The position numbers were made by a program, and so were the translations under genes. DNA of 64,000 nucleotides from assembly GCA_958403385.1 (NCBI GenBank), contig CATXXC010000004.1, positions 61,120 through 125,119 on the forward strand, read 5' to 3'. Origin of the DNA: an uncultured Collinsella sp. (GTDB taxonomy: Bacteria > Actinomycetota > Coriobacteriia > Coriobacteriales > Coriobacteriaceae). Within the stretch, counting starts at the first letter, position 1. Each line of letters opens with the position of its first letter. The notes beneath the pieces are model-generated. The model did not search any database. It saw only the letters and a program-made list of their open reading frames with translations, and was not told the origin of the DNA. Below, in pieces: positions 1 to 7,786 of this stretch.

Positions 1-659
1 GGGCTCAGCAGGTAGCGACCGACGATGTACAGATTGGACGGAGCCGCCTCGGGAGCGGGCTTCTCGACCAGACCGCCGATGCGCCAGACAGCGCCCGGCT
101 CTGCATCGGCAACGTCCTCGGCACCCTCGAGCGAACCGACGCGCTCACCGGCGATAACGCCGTAGCGGCTGACTTCCTCGGGCGAGCAAGCAGCGACGGC
201 GATAACCGAAGCGCCACCGTGCTCCTTGGAAACGGCGAGCATCTTGTCGCAGATGTCGCGGTTAGGCACAACGTAGTCGCCCAGAAGAACCAGGAAGTTC
301 TCCCCTGCCACGGCGTCGGCAGCAGAGCGAATAGCATGGCCGAGGCCCTTGGGCTCGTACTGATAGCGGAAGTCGACCGGCATACCGCCAGCGTGGGCGA
401 CGGCATCGGCATAGGCGTTCTTGCCGCGCTCGCGCAGCAGGTTCTCGAGCGAGCGATCGGGCTGGAAGTAGTTCAGTAGCTCGGGCTTACCGGGAGAAGT
501 AACGATGATGGCGTCGTCGACTTCCTCGGGGTCGAGCGCCTCCTCGACGACGTACTGAATGACGGGCTTGTCGAGCACCGGCAGCATCTCTTTGGGCGTG
601 CACTTGGTGCCAGGCAGAAAACGCGTGCCAAGACCGGCGGCGGGGATGATTGCCTTCAT
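1..659 (-). CDS. galU: UTP--glucose-1-phosphate uridylyltransferase, partial
   Basis: Makes UDP-glucose from UTP and glucose-1-phosphate for cell-envelope sugars. About 219 codons are present; the C-terminus runs off the left edge of the window. The N-terminus reads MKAIIPAAGLGTRFLPGTK, the nucleotidyltransferase signature (GxGTRFLP..K), followed by KEMLPVLDKPVIQYVVEEA, typical of bacterial GalU. LVLLGDYVV later on fits the sugar-nucleotide site, although GalU more often has GDD here. The ATG at 659 gives the canonical family start. It reads in the same direction as rplJ-rplL but lies beyond their terminator, so it is probably a separate unit. Confidence 0.93.
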   Translation of the reverse strand, partial: MKAIIPAAGLGTRFLPGTKCTPKEMLPVLDKPVIQYVVEEALDPEEVDDAIIVTSPGKPELLNYFQPDRSLENLLRERGKNAYADAVAHAGGMPVDFRYQYEPKGLGHAIRSAADAVAGENFLVLLGDYVVPNRDICDKMLAVSKEHGGASVIAVAACSPEEVSRYGVIAGERVGSLEGAEDVADAEPGAVWRIGGLVEKPAPEAAPSNLYIVGRYLLS

Positions 660-755
660 GTTATTCAAAGATCCTTTCGCAGGCGCAAAAGCGCCCCATG
701 CGTGCGGCACACAGCCGCAGACCAAATTGCGATACCTAAGCATCTTACCGCTGGA

Positions 756-783
756 ACTATATGTCGCTACAAGGCAGAGACAA
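756..783 (-). promoter_or_regulatory. Candidate sigma-70 promoter of galU
   Basis: On the minus strand TTGTCT (778-783) and TATAGT (756-761) are separated by 16 bp, about 95 bp upstream of the galU start. The rest of the 660-973 gap holds only the rplL terminator and a small GGCGC-AAAA-GCGCC hairpin near 682-697. Judged by sequence match only. Confidence 0.45.
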
Positions 784-910
784 TTCTTCAGCAGGTCAAC
801 GCAAATTATTGCTCGAATGGTGCAATTTTATTGCCCAACGGCAGGGTGCCCGATACGACGCAAATCACAGAACATGGCAGTTTGAGCTACCGATGTCGAG
901 GGACCGAAAA

Positions 911-945
911 ACAAAAAAGACGGGGCTCGCAATGCGAACCCCGTC
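911..945 (-). terminator. Intrinsic terminator of rplJ-rplL
   Basis: Inverted repeat with 12-base arms (919-930 and 934-945; one mismatch) and a 3-base loop. It is followed on the minus strand by TTTTTTGT. It lies about 30 bp past the rplL stop. Confidence 0.85.
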
Positions 946-973
946 TGCAAAGAAATCTGGCGAGAAAGCCTGA

Positions 974-1351
974 TTACTTGAGGGTGACAGCAGCGCCAGC
1001 AGCCTCGAGCTTCTCCTTGGCAGCCTCGGCGTCCTCCTTCTTGGCACCCTCGAGAACAGCCTTGGGAGCGCCCTCGACGACCTCCTTGGCCTCCTTCAGG
1101 CCAAGGTTGGTGAGCTCACGGACGGCCTTGATGACCTGGATCTTGTTGTCGCCGAAGCCCTCGAGCACGACGTCAAACTCGGTCTTCTCCTCGGCCTCAG
1201 CAGCGCCAGCAGCGGGAGCGGCGACAACAGCGGCAGGAGCAGCGGCGGAAACGCCGAAGGTGTCCTCGATAGCCTTGACGAGCTCGGAAGCCTCGAGAAG
1301 GGTCATTTCCTTAAGAGCATCGATGATCTCATCGGTGGTAAGCTTAGCCAT
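974..1351 (-). CDS. rplL: 50S ribosomal protein L7/L12
   Basis: 125 residues, the normal length. It forms the flexible stalk that recruits GTPase translation factors. Residues 1-33 ([20 protein letters not shown]) are the dimerisation domain that binds L10. Residues about 36-52 are an Ala-rich hinge. Residues 55-125 are the factor-binding domain ([31 protein letters not shown]). The ATG at 1351 follows AAAGGAC; an in-frame ATG at 1384 would add eleven unconserved residues. Second gene of the rplJ-rplL operon. Confidence 0.97.
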   Translation of the reverse strand: MAKLTTDEIIDALKEMTLLEASELVKAIEDTFGVSAAAPAAVVAAPAAGAAEAEEKTEFDVVLEGFGDNKIQVIKAVRELTNLGLKEAKEVVEGAPKAVLEGAKKEDAEAAKEKLEAAGAAVTLK

Positions 1352-1453
1352 TTCTAAGTCCTTTCGGTTTCCGTGCGGATGCACGGAGATCAGTTAAAAC
1401 ACGACGCGAATGCGCCAGGGGTGCGGCGTTGCCGCCGCGGGTGAAAACAGCAA

Positions 1454-1975
1454 CTAGGCTGCCTTCTGCTCGGAGACCTGCTGGATCGAACGAGCGAGAC
1501 CAGAGGAAACGCCGTTGACGCAGACAGCGATGTCGCGAGCGAAACCGGAGATGAGACCGGCGATCTGGCCGAGAAGCTGATCCTTGGTGGGCAGCTCGGC
1601 GATAGCCTTAACATCATCAGCGGAAACGGCCTTGCCGTCGGAGATACCGCCCTTGATCTCAAGGACGCCCTTGGACTTAGCGGAGAAGTCCTTAAGGGCC
1701 TTAGCGGCCTCGACCGGCTCGGACTCGTAGAACACATAAGCGACGGGGCCGGCGAGGATCTCGTCGAGCTCGGGCTGCTCCTGGTTCTTGAGAGCGATCT
1801 TGACCAGGTTGTTCTTGTAGACCTTCATCTCGGCGCCGCACTCGCGAAGCTGATGACGCAGCTCCTGAGCCTGCTTAACCGTCAGACCGTTGTAGTTGAC
1901 GACGAACAGACCGGCGTTCTCGGCGATACGGGACTCGATCTCTGCAACCTTGTCGATTTTGTACTGCTGGGGCAT
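1454..1975 (-). CDS. rplJ: 50S ribosomal protein L10
   Basis: 173 residues. L10 anchors the L7/L12 dimers to 23S rRNA at the stalk base. The N-terminal half (KVAEIESRIAENAGLFVVNYNGLTVKQAQELRHQLRE, shown here in part as VVNYNGLTVKQAQELR) is the rRNA-binding domain. The C-terminal helix holds the L7/L12 sites. It is followed by rplL after about 100 bp and preceded by a leader, attenuator and promoter. Unlike the usual L11-L1-L10-L12 order, rplK-rplA lie some 22 kb away in this window. Confidence 0.97.
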   Translation of the reverse strand: MPQQYKIDKVAEIESRIAENAGLFVVNYNGLTVKQAQELRHQLRECGAEMKVYKNNLVKIALKNQEQPELDEILAGPVAYVFYESEPVEAAKALKDFSAKSKGVLEIKGGISDGKAVSADDVKAIAELPTKDQLLGQIAGLISGFARDIAVCVNGVSSGLARSIQQVSEQKAA

Positions 1976-2040
1976 GAATTACACCTCCTCGAATTCTTTC
2001 CGGGCACGGTCCGCCACAAGGACGTGACGGGGGCATGTCC

Positions 2041-2077
2041 AAAAAGAAAGCCCCCGCGCTGCATGAGCGACGGGGGC
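2041..2077 (-). terminator. Attenuator-type terminator in the rplJ leader
   Basis: Minus strand: GCCCCCGTCGCT, a short loop, then a GC-rich return arm ending GGGGGC (2050-2077) and CTTTCTTTTT. It sits between the L10-binding motif and the rplJ ribosome site (AGGAGGTG), as expected for an attenuator. Confidence 0.75.
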
Positions 2078-2175
2078 GAGAAGACATATCTACTCGACCA
2101 CCTCGGCTGGCGGGAAGTCCCATTAAGCTCGCGGGTAAGACCCGTTTGCGCCGGCTGTCTCTGGCAGCGGATTCG
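2041..2175 (-). promoter_or_regulatory. L10 leader RNA (autoregulatory 5' UTR of rplJ)
   Basis: Transcribed on the minus strand ahead of rplJ. It contains CCAGAGACAGCCGGCGCAAA, then GAGCTTAATGGGACTTCC and CCGCCAGCCGAGGTGG. This matches the known L10 leader pattern: a GACAGC..GG strand, a GCTTAAT bulge, then a CCGCCGAGG return strand. The family binds L10(L12)4 to regulate its own operon. Here the leader ends in a terminator hairpin, suggesting control by premature termination. Confidence 0.75.
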
Positions 2176-2191
2176 TGCGTGAACCGAAAGT

Positions 2192-2220
2192 ATTATGGCG
2201 GGGACCCCGGCGTCGGTCAA
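2192..2220 (-). promoter_or_regulatory. Promoter of rplJ-rplL
   Basis: TTGACC (2215-2220) and CATAAT (2192-2197) on the minus strand with a 17-bp spacer, just upstream of the L10 leader. The -35 box lies inside the left arm of the large palindrome at 2209-2430. Confidence 0.7.
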
Positions 2221-2430
2221 CGGAAAACCGGGCTGCACACAATTCCACCATCCGGCCGCGCCGCCGAAGGCCAGGCGCAAGGTTTTCGCTCGGTCAGGTC
2301 CTGGGCTCGCACGAAGAGCACATTAAGTGCTCTTCGGCTCGTGCGGAATCTACGAAAACCTTGCGCCTGGCCTTCGGCGGCGCGGCCTGCGGTGACTTTG
2401 GGGCAGCCCGGTTTCCCGTTGGCCGACGCC
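2209..2430. repeat. Large nested inverted repeat upstream of rplJ
   Basis: Three nested arm pairs. Outer: 2212-2236 with 2403-2427 (about 23 of 25 matching). Middle: 2254-2288 with 2353-2387 (35 bp, perfect). Central: GAAGAGCAC/GTGCTCTTC around ATTAA (about 2312-2335). Together they could extrude as a cruciform or fold into a very long hairpin. It occupies the gap between the aminotransferase stop and the rplJ promoter and overlaps the -35 box. No gene is seen inside. Confidence 0.85.
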
Positions 2431-2480
2431 CCCACTCATAAGCCTTAAGTCGGTGGGCTGATGTGTTGCATCCCTGAGGG

Positions 2481-3617
2481 CTACAAGGTTGAAATGAAGG
2501 TGGACAGGCGGCGGAGGCCTTCGTCCAGGTTTTCGTCGGAGACGCAGTAGCTTAGGCGGATGTGGCCTTCGGTTCCGAAACAGTCGCCCGGGACTAGGGC
2601 TACGTTTGCCTCTTTGATGGCTTTGATGCAGAAGTCTTCGCTGGTTAGGCCGAACTTTTTGATGCTCGGGAAAGTGTAGAAGGCTCCTGCGGGCTCTACT
2701 ACGTCGAGGCCCATGACGTCTAAGGCTGCGAGTACGCGTTCGCGACGGGCTCGGTAGACTTCGAGCATGGGAGTTGGGTCGACGGTGAGGGCTCGGGCTG
2801 CGGCGTCCATTTCGAAGGAGACGGCGCTCGATACTAAGTATTGGTGGGCCTTTGCGATCTCGGCGATGACGGGGGCTGCGGCTGCGAGCCAGCCCAAACG
2901 CCAGCCGGTCATGGCCCAGGGTTTGGAGAAGCTCTCGATGACTACCGTCTGCTCGCGTAGCTCCGGGTGGCGCTGGGCAAAGCGCTCGTAGCCGTCCACG
3001 TAGACCAGGCGGTTGTATACATCGTCGCAGACCACGTAGATGCCCGCCTCCTCCGCCACGCGCGCCACGGCGTCGAGCGACGCCGTGTTGAGGATGCAAC
3101 CCGTAGGATTGTTGGGCGAGCAGATGACGATGGCCTTGGTCGCCGGCGTCACGTAAGCACGAAGTGCGTCCTCGTCAATCTGGAATTGCGCAGGCTCCGT
3201 ATCCAAAAAGACCGCCTTGGCGTGATTGGCCACGACGATGCTCTCGTACAGGCCAAAGGCCGGCGTGGGAATAATGACCTCGTCGCCTGGGTTGAGCATA
3301 GCCATGAATGCTGCCGACAGGGCCTCGGTCGCACCGTCGGTCAGAATGACCTCGTCCGCCGAAAACGTAAGGCCCGCATCCCCCATGTAGGCAGATAACG
3401 CCTCACGCAGGGCGGGGCGACCGTTGTTGGGCGGATAGTGCGTGTCGCCGCGGTCCAGTGCGGCGGTCACCTCGGCGCTAATCACATCGGGCGTGGGAAA
3501 ATCGGGCTCGCCGAGCGCGAGCGCGATGCACCCCGGATGCTGGGCGGCGAGCGCGTTAATCCGACGGATGCCGGAGGGCTTGAGCGTGGCAAGCGAGGTA
3601 TTCATGGGCAGACGCAT
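2481..3617 (-). CDS. PLP-dependent class I/II aminotransferase
   Basis: 378 residues, normal for fold-type I aminotransferases. LALGEPDFPTPDVI near the N-terminus binds substrate. NNPTGCIL and CDDVYNRL are cofactor-binding motifs. SFSKPWAMTGWRLGW holds the Schiff-base lysine (S-x-S-K) with the GWRxG signature, and a late arginine (GHIRLSYC) binds the substrate carboxylate. The ATG at 3617 has AAAGGA six bases upstream. It belongs to the aspartate/aromatic/N-succinyl-type group; the substrate cannot be told from sequence. Monocistronic, divergent from the gene at 3711. Confidence 0.88.
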   Translation of the reverse strand: MRLPMNTSLATLKPSGIRRINALAAQHPGCIALALGEPDFPTPDVISAEVTAALDRGDTHYPPNNGRPALREALSAYMGDAGLTFSADEVILTDGATEALSAAFMAMLNPGDEVIIPTPAFGLYESIVVANHAKAVFLDTEPAQFQIDEDALRAYVTPATKAIVICSPNNPTGCILNTASLDAVARVAEEAGIYVVCDDVYNRLVYVDGYERFAQRHPELREQTVVIESFSKPWAMTGWRLGWLAAAAPVIAEIAKAHQYLVSSAVSFEMDAAARALTVDPTPMLEVYRARRERVLAALDVMGLDVVEPAGAFYTFPSIKKFGLTSEDFCIKAIKEANVALVPGDCFGTEGHIRLSYCVSDENLDEGLRRLSTFISTL

Positions 3618-3710
3618 GGCGTTCCTTTCGTAAGGGTTGCACTAGGATAGCGCGGCGGGGCGCCACCAGACGGTGTAACCTAAACGGAAACCAACCGGAA
3701 AGGAGGCAGC

Positions 3711-4367
3711 ATGGAGACGACCGCACGCGGCGATGTACCAAAAACACTGCAAACCATTGCGTATATCAGCATTCCCAATAGCGACGATCTTGAGTTTTTG
3801 CTCTGGGACCTGCAGGATGCCATCACCGCCTATGCACAGCTTTCCGGCACCGCACTCCCCCACCCGGTCGACTTGAAGGCAAATGACGCCGGCAGCGTTG
3901 CCGATGGCATCGTGCTGGCCATTGAAGATGTGGCTGACGATAAGACGTTGACAGCCATCGAGCAGGCGCTTGAGCGCTTTGGCGGTACGGGAACGCGTGT
4001 CTACGCCGCGATTCGAGCCGCACAACAGGGCACTGAGCAGGCGCGTGAGACCGCCGTTCGCCTGCACAAGGCATGTGAGCGCCATAACCAATTGTGGTGT
4101 GGCGGCGTTGCCATCTGCGCTGGCAGCGGCATTGCGGCGCTTCGTCGCTCCCCGCGCATGGGACTCTTGCGGCGACCGTTTTCGGAGGCCATGGACAAGC
4201 TCGTGGGCGCCGTTCGTATGGGGTGTTCCGTCGAACACGCGCAGAAGCTCAGTGGCGCCGCAACGGGCGGCGTCGACACCGACGGCATGGTGCGCGCCAC
4301 GCCTGCACTGCCCACACCGATCTGGCACGCCGTTATGAGGCATCTTGCCGAGCACTCAAACTGCTAA
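3711..4367 (+). CDS. Uncharacterised protein, possibly a degenerate flavodoxin-like protein
   Basis: 218 residues with a strong AAAGGAGG site before the ATG. I do not recognise the family with certainty. The second half (LWCGGVAICAGSGI, then GLLRRPFSEAMDKLVGAVRMG) resembles the C-terminal half of small flavodoxin-like NAD(P)H oxidoreductases, where a GG-x-AI-x-G-x-G strand precedes a helix. The FMN phosphate loop usual at the N-terminus is not evident. No signal peptide or membrane segment is seen. It converges on the glycosylase gene, overlapping its end by 4 bp. Confidence 0.5.
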   Translation: METTARGDVPKTLQTIAYISIPNSDDLEFLLWDLQDAITAYAQLSGTALPHPVDLKANDAGSVADGIVLAIEDVADDKTLTAIEQALERFGGTGTRVYAAIRAAQQGTEQARETAVRLHKACERHNQLWCGGVAICAGSGIAALRRSPRMGLLRRPFSEAMDKLVGAVRMGCSVEHAQKLSGAATGGVDTDGMVRATPALPTPIWHAVMRHLAEHSNC

Positions 4368-4933
4368 ATCGAAAAAGCCTGCCAATCAGCGGCGCCGCTC
4401 CAACGCTCGACAAGGCGTTCCAGACGCCACGCCGCATTGGCGGGACTTGTCGACGGCAGAACGATGGCCGGCAGCCCGGTGCGCTCTTGTAGATAGCGCT
4501 TGTAGAGCCGGCCAGCTGTACCACCGTTGCATATCACCTGCTCAATGGGAGCTGCGCCGGTAATGCGCTCGATATGTGCCGGCACAACGTTGCGGATGCT
4601 CGCGTCGCTCGAGCCCTTAATGTCGCAGCTCTCGATTGCATCCCACAGGGCCACGCCGCCGTTCAGCAGCATGGCCCGCTTGGCGGCAATGGAGGCATCG
4701 AGCGTCGCGGGCTCACCGCTTGCCAAAGGATCGCCCTCGTTGGGCGGCACAGGCATACCGAGGCACGTGGCCATCACACGCCAAAAGCGATTCTGAGGGT
4801 TGCCGTAATAAAAGGCATTAGCGCGCGACAGCACCGAGGGAAACGATCCGAGCACCAAAACGCGCGAGTGCTGGTCGAACACGGGCTCAAACCCATGCTC
4901 AATATGTTGATAGCCCTCGTCAGACGCTGCCAT
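4364..4933 (-). CDS. DNA-deoxyinosine (hypoxanthine-DNA) glycosylase
   Basis: 189 residues of the uracil-DNA glycosylase superfamily. RVLVLGSFPSVLS near residue 28 is the catalytic loop (GSFPS in the hypoxanthine-DNA glycosylase group). YYGNPQNRFWRVM is the next conserved block, and LPSTSPANAAW near the C-terminus is the minor-groove intercalation loop (S-P-A-N). It would excise hypoxanthine formed by adenine deamination, starting base-excision repair. The start lies three bases after the amylase stop, so the two genes are probably co-transcribed. Confidence 0.8.
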   Translation of the reverse strand: MAASDEGYQHIEHGFEPVFDQHSRVLVLGSFPSVLSRANAFYYGNPQNRFWRVMATCLGMPVPPNEGDPLASGEPATLDASIAAKRAMLLNGGVALWDAIESCDIKGSSDASIRNVVPAHIERITGAAPIEQVICNGGTAGRLYKRYLQERTGLPAIVLPSTSPANAAWRLERLVERWSGAADWQAFSI

Positions 4934-4936
4934 GGC

Positions 4937-6313
4937 CTAGGCCCTCAACAGATAGCGCACCTCGTAGGGCGCAAGCTCAAGGGAGCCCGCCAGCTCGACC
5001 GTGGGCACGCCGTCGGCAAGCAAATCGACAAAGGAGCCGTTGAGCTCGCCGGCGCCAAAGGTGTAAGGCTCGTCCACGGCGTTCACCGCCACGAGCACCG
5101 TCGCGTCGTCGCAGGCGCGCTCGAACAGCAGCTGCTTGTTCTGGATCACCACATTGCGATAGGCACCGTAGTTGAGAGCACGGGCCGCCGCGTCGTTTGC
5201 CGAGCGCAGGTGCGCCAGCTGCGTGATGAAGGCCGTCAGCTCGTTGGGCGCAGGCTCATCGAGCGCAGGGCGCAGCGCCCAGTCGCCATCGGGGCCGCCC
5301 TTTTCACCAGCAATTCCCCACTCGCTGCCATAGTAGACGCACGGAATGCCCGGCATGCCAAAGAGCATGCCATAGGCGGGACGCAGGCACGACTTGTCGG
5401 TGAGGATGCTCGCCAGGCGCGGCACGTCGTGGTTGTCGACAAACGACAGCAGGTGTTTGCCGCGGTAGATGCACCAGGGGTCGCCGCCAAACTGGCGATG
5501 CAGCGAATGGGCGATCTCGAACATGTTGACCGAGTTAAAGCTGGAGTACAGGCCCTTGTAGCACTCGTAGTTGGTGCAGGAGTCGAGCATCTCGTCGTTG
5601 ACGATTTGGTTGTAGTCGCCGTGGAGCGTCTCGCCAATCAGCACAAAGTCGGGCTTGAGCTCACGGGTAAAAGCGTGCAGGCGGCGCATGAAGTCGCGGT
5701 CGAGCATATAGGCAACGTCCAAGCGCAGGCCGTCGACGCCAAAGACCTCGGCCCAGCGACGCACGGACTCAAGCAGGTAATTGACCACGGCGGGGTTTTG
5801 CAGGTTGAGCTTCACAAGCTCAAAATGGCCCTCCCAGCCCTCATACCAAAAGCCGTCGCCGTAGCACGAGTCACCGTCAAAGCTGATGTGGAACCAATCC
5901 TTGTACGGCGAATCCCACTTGCGCTCCTGCACATCGCGGAAGGCCCAAAAACCGCGGCCGACGTGGTTGAAGACGGCATCGAGCACCACGCGGATACCGT
6001 GGGCATGCAGTGTGTCGCACACGGCGGCAAAGTCGACATCCCCACCCAGGCGGCGGTCGATATGGCGCAGGCTGCGCGTATCGTAGCCGTGGCTATCGGA
6101 CTCGAGCGGCGGGTTGATGAGCACAGTGCCAACGCCGAGTTCCTGCAGGTAGTCGGCCCATTTGGCAATCTTCATGATGGGCGCATCGGGGCTAGCTGTG
6201 GCATCGGCGGCCTGGGCGAGCTCATCCTCGGCAACAGGGGCGGCGTTTTCGCGCGGAGCTCCACAAAAGCCCAGCGGATAGATCTGATAGAACGTCGTCT
6301 CGTATGCCCACAT
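4937..6313 (-). CDS. GH13 alpha-amylase family glycoside hydrolase
   Basis: 458 residues with no signal peptide, so intracellular. The conserved GH13 regions are all visible: DAVFNH (region I), GLRLDVA with the nucleophile Asp (II), LIGETLH with the acid/base Glu (III), and FVDNHD with the third Asp (IV). The start MWAYETTFYQIYPLGF and the lack of an N-terminal starch-binding module resemble neopullulanase/cyclomaltodextrinase-like enzymes acting on short maltodextrins. GGGAGG lies five bases before the ATG. The glycosylase gene follows three bases downstream. Confidence 0.88.
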   Translation of the reverse strand: MWAYETTFYQIYPLGFCGAPRENAAPVAEDELAQAADATASPDAPIMKIAKWADYLQELGVGTVLINPPLESDSHGYDTRSLRHIDRRLGGDVDFAAVCDTLHAHGIRVVLDAVFNHVGRGFWAFRDVQERKWDSPYKDWFHISFDGDSCYGDGFWYEGWEGHFELVKLNLQNPAVVNYLLESVRRWAEVFGVDGLRLDVAYMLDRDFMRRLHAFTRELKPDFVLIGETLHGDYNQIVNDEMLDSCTNYECYKGLYSSFNSVNMFEIAHSLHRQFGGDPWCIYRGKHLLSFVDNHDVPRLASILTDKSCLRPAYGMLFGMPGIPCVYYGSEWGIAGEKGGPDGDWALRPALDEPAPNELTAFITQLAHLRSANDAAARALNYGAYRNVVIQNKQLLFERACDDATVLVAVNAVDEPYTFGAGELNGSFVDLLADGVPTVELAGSLELAPYEVRYLLRA

Positions 6314-6384
6314 AGCAACCTCCCGGTAAGCTCAACACAACGACATCCATTGTATGCCCAGCGTGCACCCCCTTCCCCAAAATA

Positions 6385-6451
6385 AGTTGCGGTGAAATAC
6401 GGACTGTTTGCCAGGTTTATTGGGCTAAACAATCCGTATTTCACCGCAACT
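6385..6451. repeat. Inverted-repeat element F, copy 1 (terminator-like)
   Basis: Arms AGTTGCGGTGAAATACGGA (6385-6403) and its exact complement (6433-6451), extended inward by TGTTT/AAACA. On the minus strand it is followed by TTATTTT, so it can terminate the MFS gene. A second copy with a different loop lies at 57379-57445. Confidence 0.8.
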
Positions 6452-6466
6452 GATGAGGGGATATGG

Positions 6467-7663
6467 TTAGGCGACGGGCTTGGCGCGGCGGATGGCCGGA
6501 AACAGCACGGTGATGGCGAGGATGACGCCCACGGCGGCGATTGCGCCACCCACGAAGCCGATCCAGGCGATACCGGGGCCCGAAACCACGGCTCCGCCGA
6601 TCGCGGTACCTGTGCCAATACCCAGATTAAACAGGCCCGAGAAGATCGACATGGCGACGGCCGACGAGTCCGCCGGCGTGTACTTGATGAGCTCGGCCTG
6701 AAACGCCACGTTAAAGGCCGTGGCGCAGCAACCCCACAGTGCGCAGACGGCAAGCACCAACACGAGCGCCGAGGCTGCGGGGGCCATAAGCAGCAGAGCC
6801 ACCGGCACGCCGGAGAGCGTAATAGCCAAGAACGGGAAGCGATGCCCGTCGAACAGGCGGCCAAACAGCCAGCTTCCGAGCAGACCAGAGCAGCCAAACG
6901 CCGTCAGCGTCATGGTGATGGCGCCCGCATCGACGTGCGCGACCTGCGCCAGGAAGGGCTCGATATAGCTGTAGCTTGCGTAATAGCCGGTCGCCATGAA
7001 CACCGTGACCACATAGAGCGCGATGAGGAACGGGTTCTTGAGCAGCTCGGGCAGCTGCTTGAGCGTAAAACGCTCGCCCGCTGGCATGGCGGGGAACACC
7101 GTGGCCTGGTAGACGACCGCGACAGCAGACAGCGCTCCGACCACGGCAAACGTCATACGCCAGCCCACGGCCAGGCCAATGGCGCGGCCGAGCGGCAGGC
7201 CGAAGATCTGTGCGATGGAAGAGCCCGTGGCGATCATGCTGATAGCGAGCGCCCCGTGGCGTGTGTCAACCAGGCGCGACGCCATGATCGAGGCGACCGA
7301 CCAGAACACGGCGTGCGCGCAGGCAACCACCAGGCGCGCGCAGACTAAGATGGGATAGGTCGGTGCCAAGGCGGACAGGAACTGGCCCAGCGAGAACACG
7401 GCAAGCACGCCCAGCAGCATCCGCTTGAACTCAAAGCGCGAAGCGAACACCATGAGCGGCAACGACAGCAGCATGACGCCCCAGGCATAGACCGAGATCA
7501 TGATGCCCGCCTGGGCCTCGGTGAGCGAGAACGACGCGGCAATATCAGTCAAAAGGCCGATGGGCATGAACTCCGACGTGTTGAACACGAACGCGCAGCA
7601 GGTGAGCCCGATGAGCGGGAGCCACTGCTTGAGTGAGATGCCGTCTTGCCTTGTCTGAGCCAT
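6467..7663 (-). CDS. MFS transporter, DHA1 sugar-efflux/multidrug type
   Basis: 398 residues with about twelve hydrophobic segments. FVFNTSEFMPIGLLTDIA in the first helix matches the T-x-E-F-x-P-x-G-L-L motif of the AraJ/SotB-type DHA1 exporters. RFEFKRMLLG in the first cytoplasmic loop is the MFS motif A region, and GLPLGRAIGLAVGWRMTF resembles the antiporter motif C region of helix 5. Probable proton-driven efflux; the substrate is unknown. Upstream feoB reads the same way but a GC hairpin separates them. Confidence 0.85.
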   Translation of the reverse strand: MAQTRQDGISLKQWLPLIGLTCCAFVFNTSEFMPIGLLTDIAASFSLTEAQAGIMISVYAWGVMLLSLPLMVFASRFEFKRMLLGVLAVFSLGQFLSALAPTYPILVCARLVVACAHAVFWSVASIMASRLVDTRHGALAISMIATGSSIAQIFGLPLGRAIGLAVGWRMTFAVVGALSAVAVVYQATVFPAMPAGERFTLKQLPELLKNPFLIALYVVTVFMATGYYASYSYIEPFLAQVAHVDAGAITMTLTAFGCSGLLGSWLFGRLFDGHRFPFLAITLSGVPVALLLMAPAASALVLVLAVCALWGCCATAFNVAFQAELIKYTPADSSAVAMSIFSGLFNLGIGTGTAIGGAVVSGPGIAWIGFVGGAIAAVGVILAITVLFPAIRRAKPVA

Positions 7664-7710
7664 ATGGAAACCTCTCCGATTGTCTTGAGCGGTTGGCGAT
7701 TATATAGCAA

Positions 7711-7745
7711 CGGCCCCGCATCCGTCAGCAACAGATGCGGGGCCG
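7711..7745 (-). terminator. GC-rich hairpin after feoB
   Basis: Perfect 12-bp arms (7711-7722 and 7734-7745) around an 11-base loop, downstream of feoB on the minus strand. The run of T after it is weak (GTTGCTATATAA), so termination may be partial. Confidence 0.55.
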
Positions 7746-7786
7746 AAAACAATTCGATACACAGAGGTTGCACCGTCAATAAATAA

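Noticed and set aside
4574..6385. 603-codon plus-strand reading frame
   Set aside because: It is antisense to the glycosylase and GH13 genes, whose motifs are unmistakable; an artefact of high GC.
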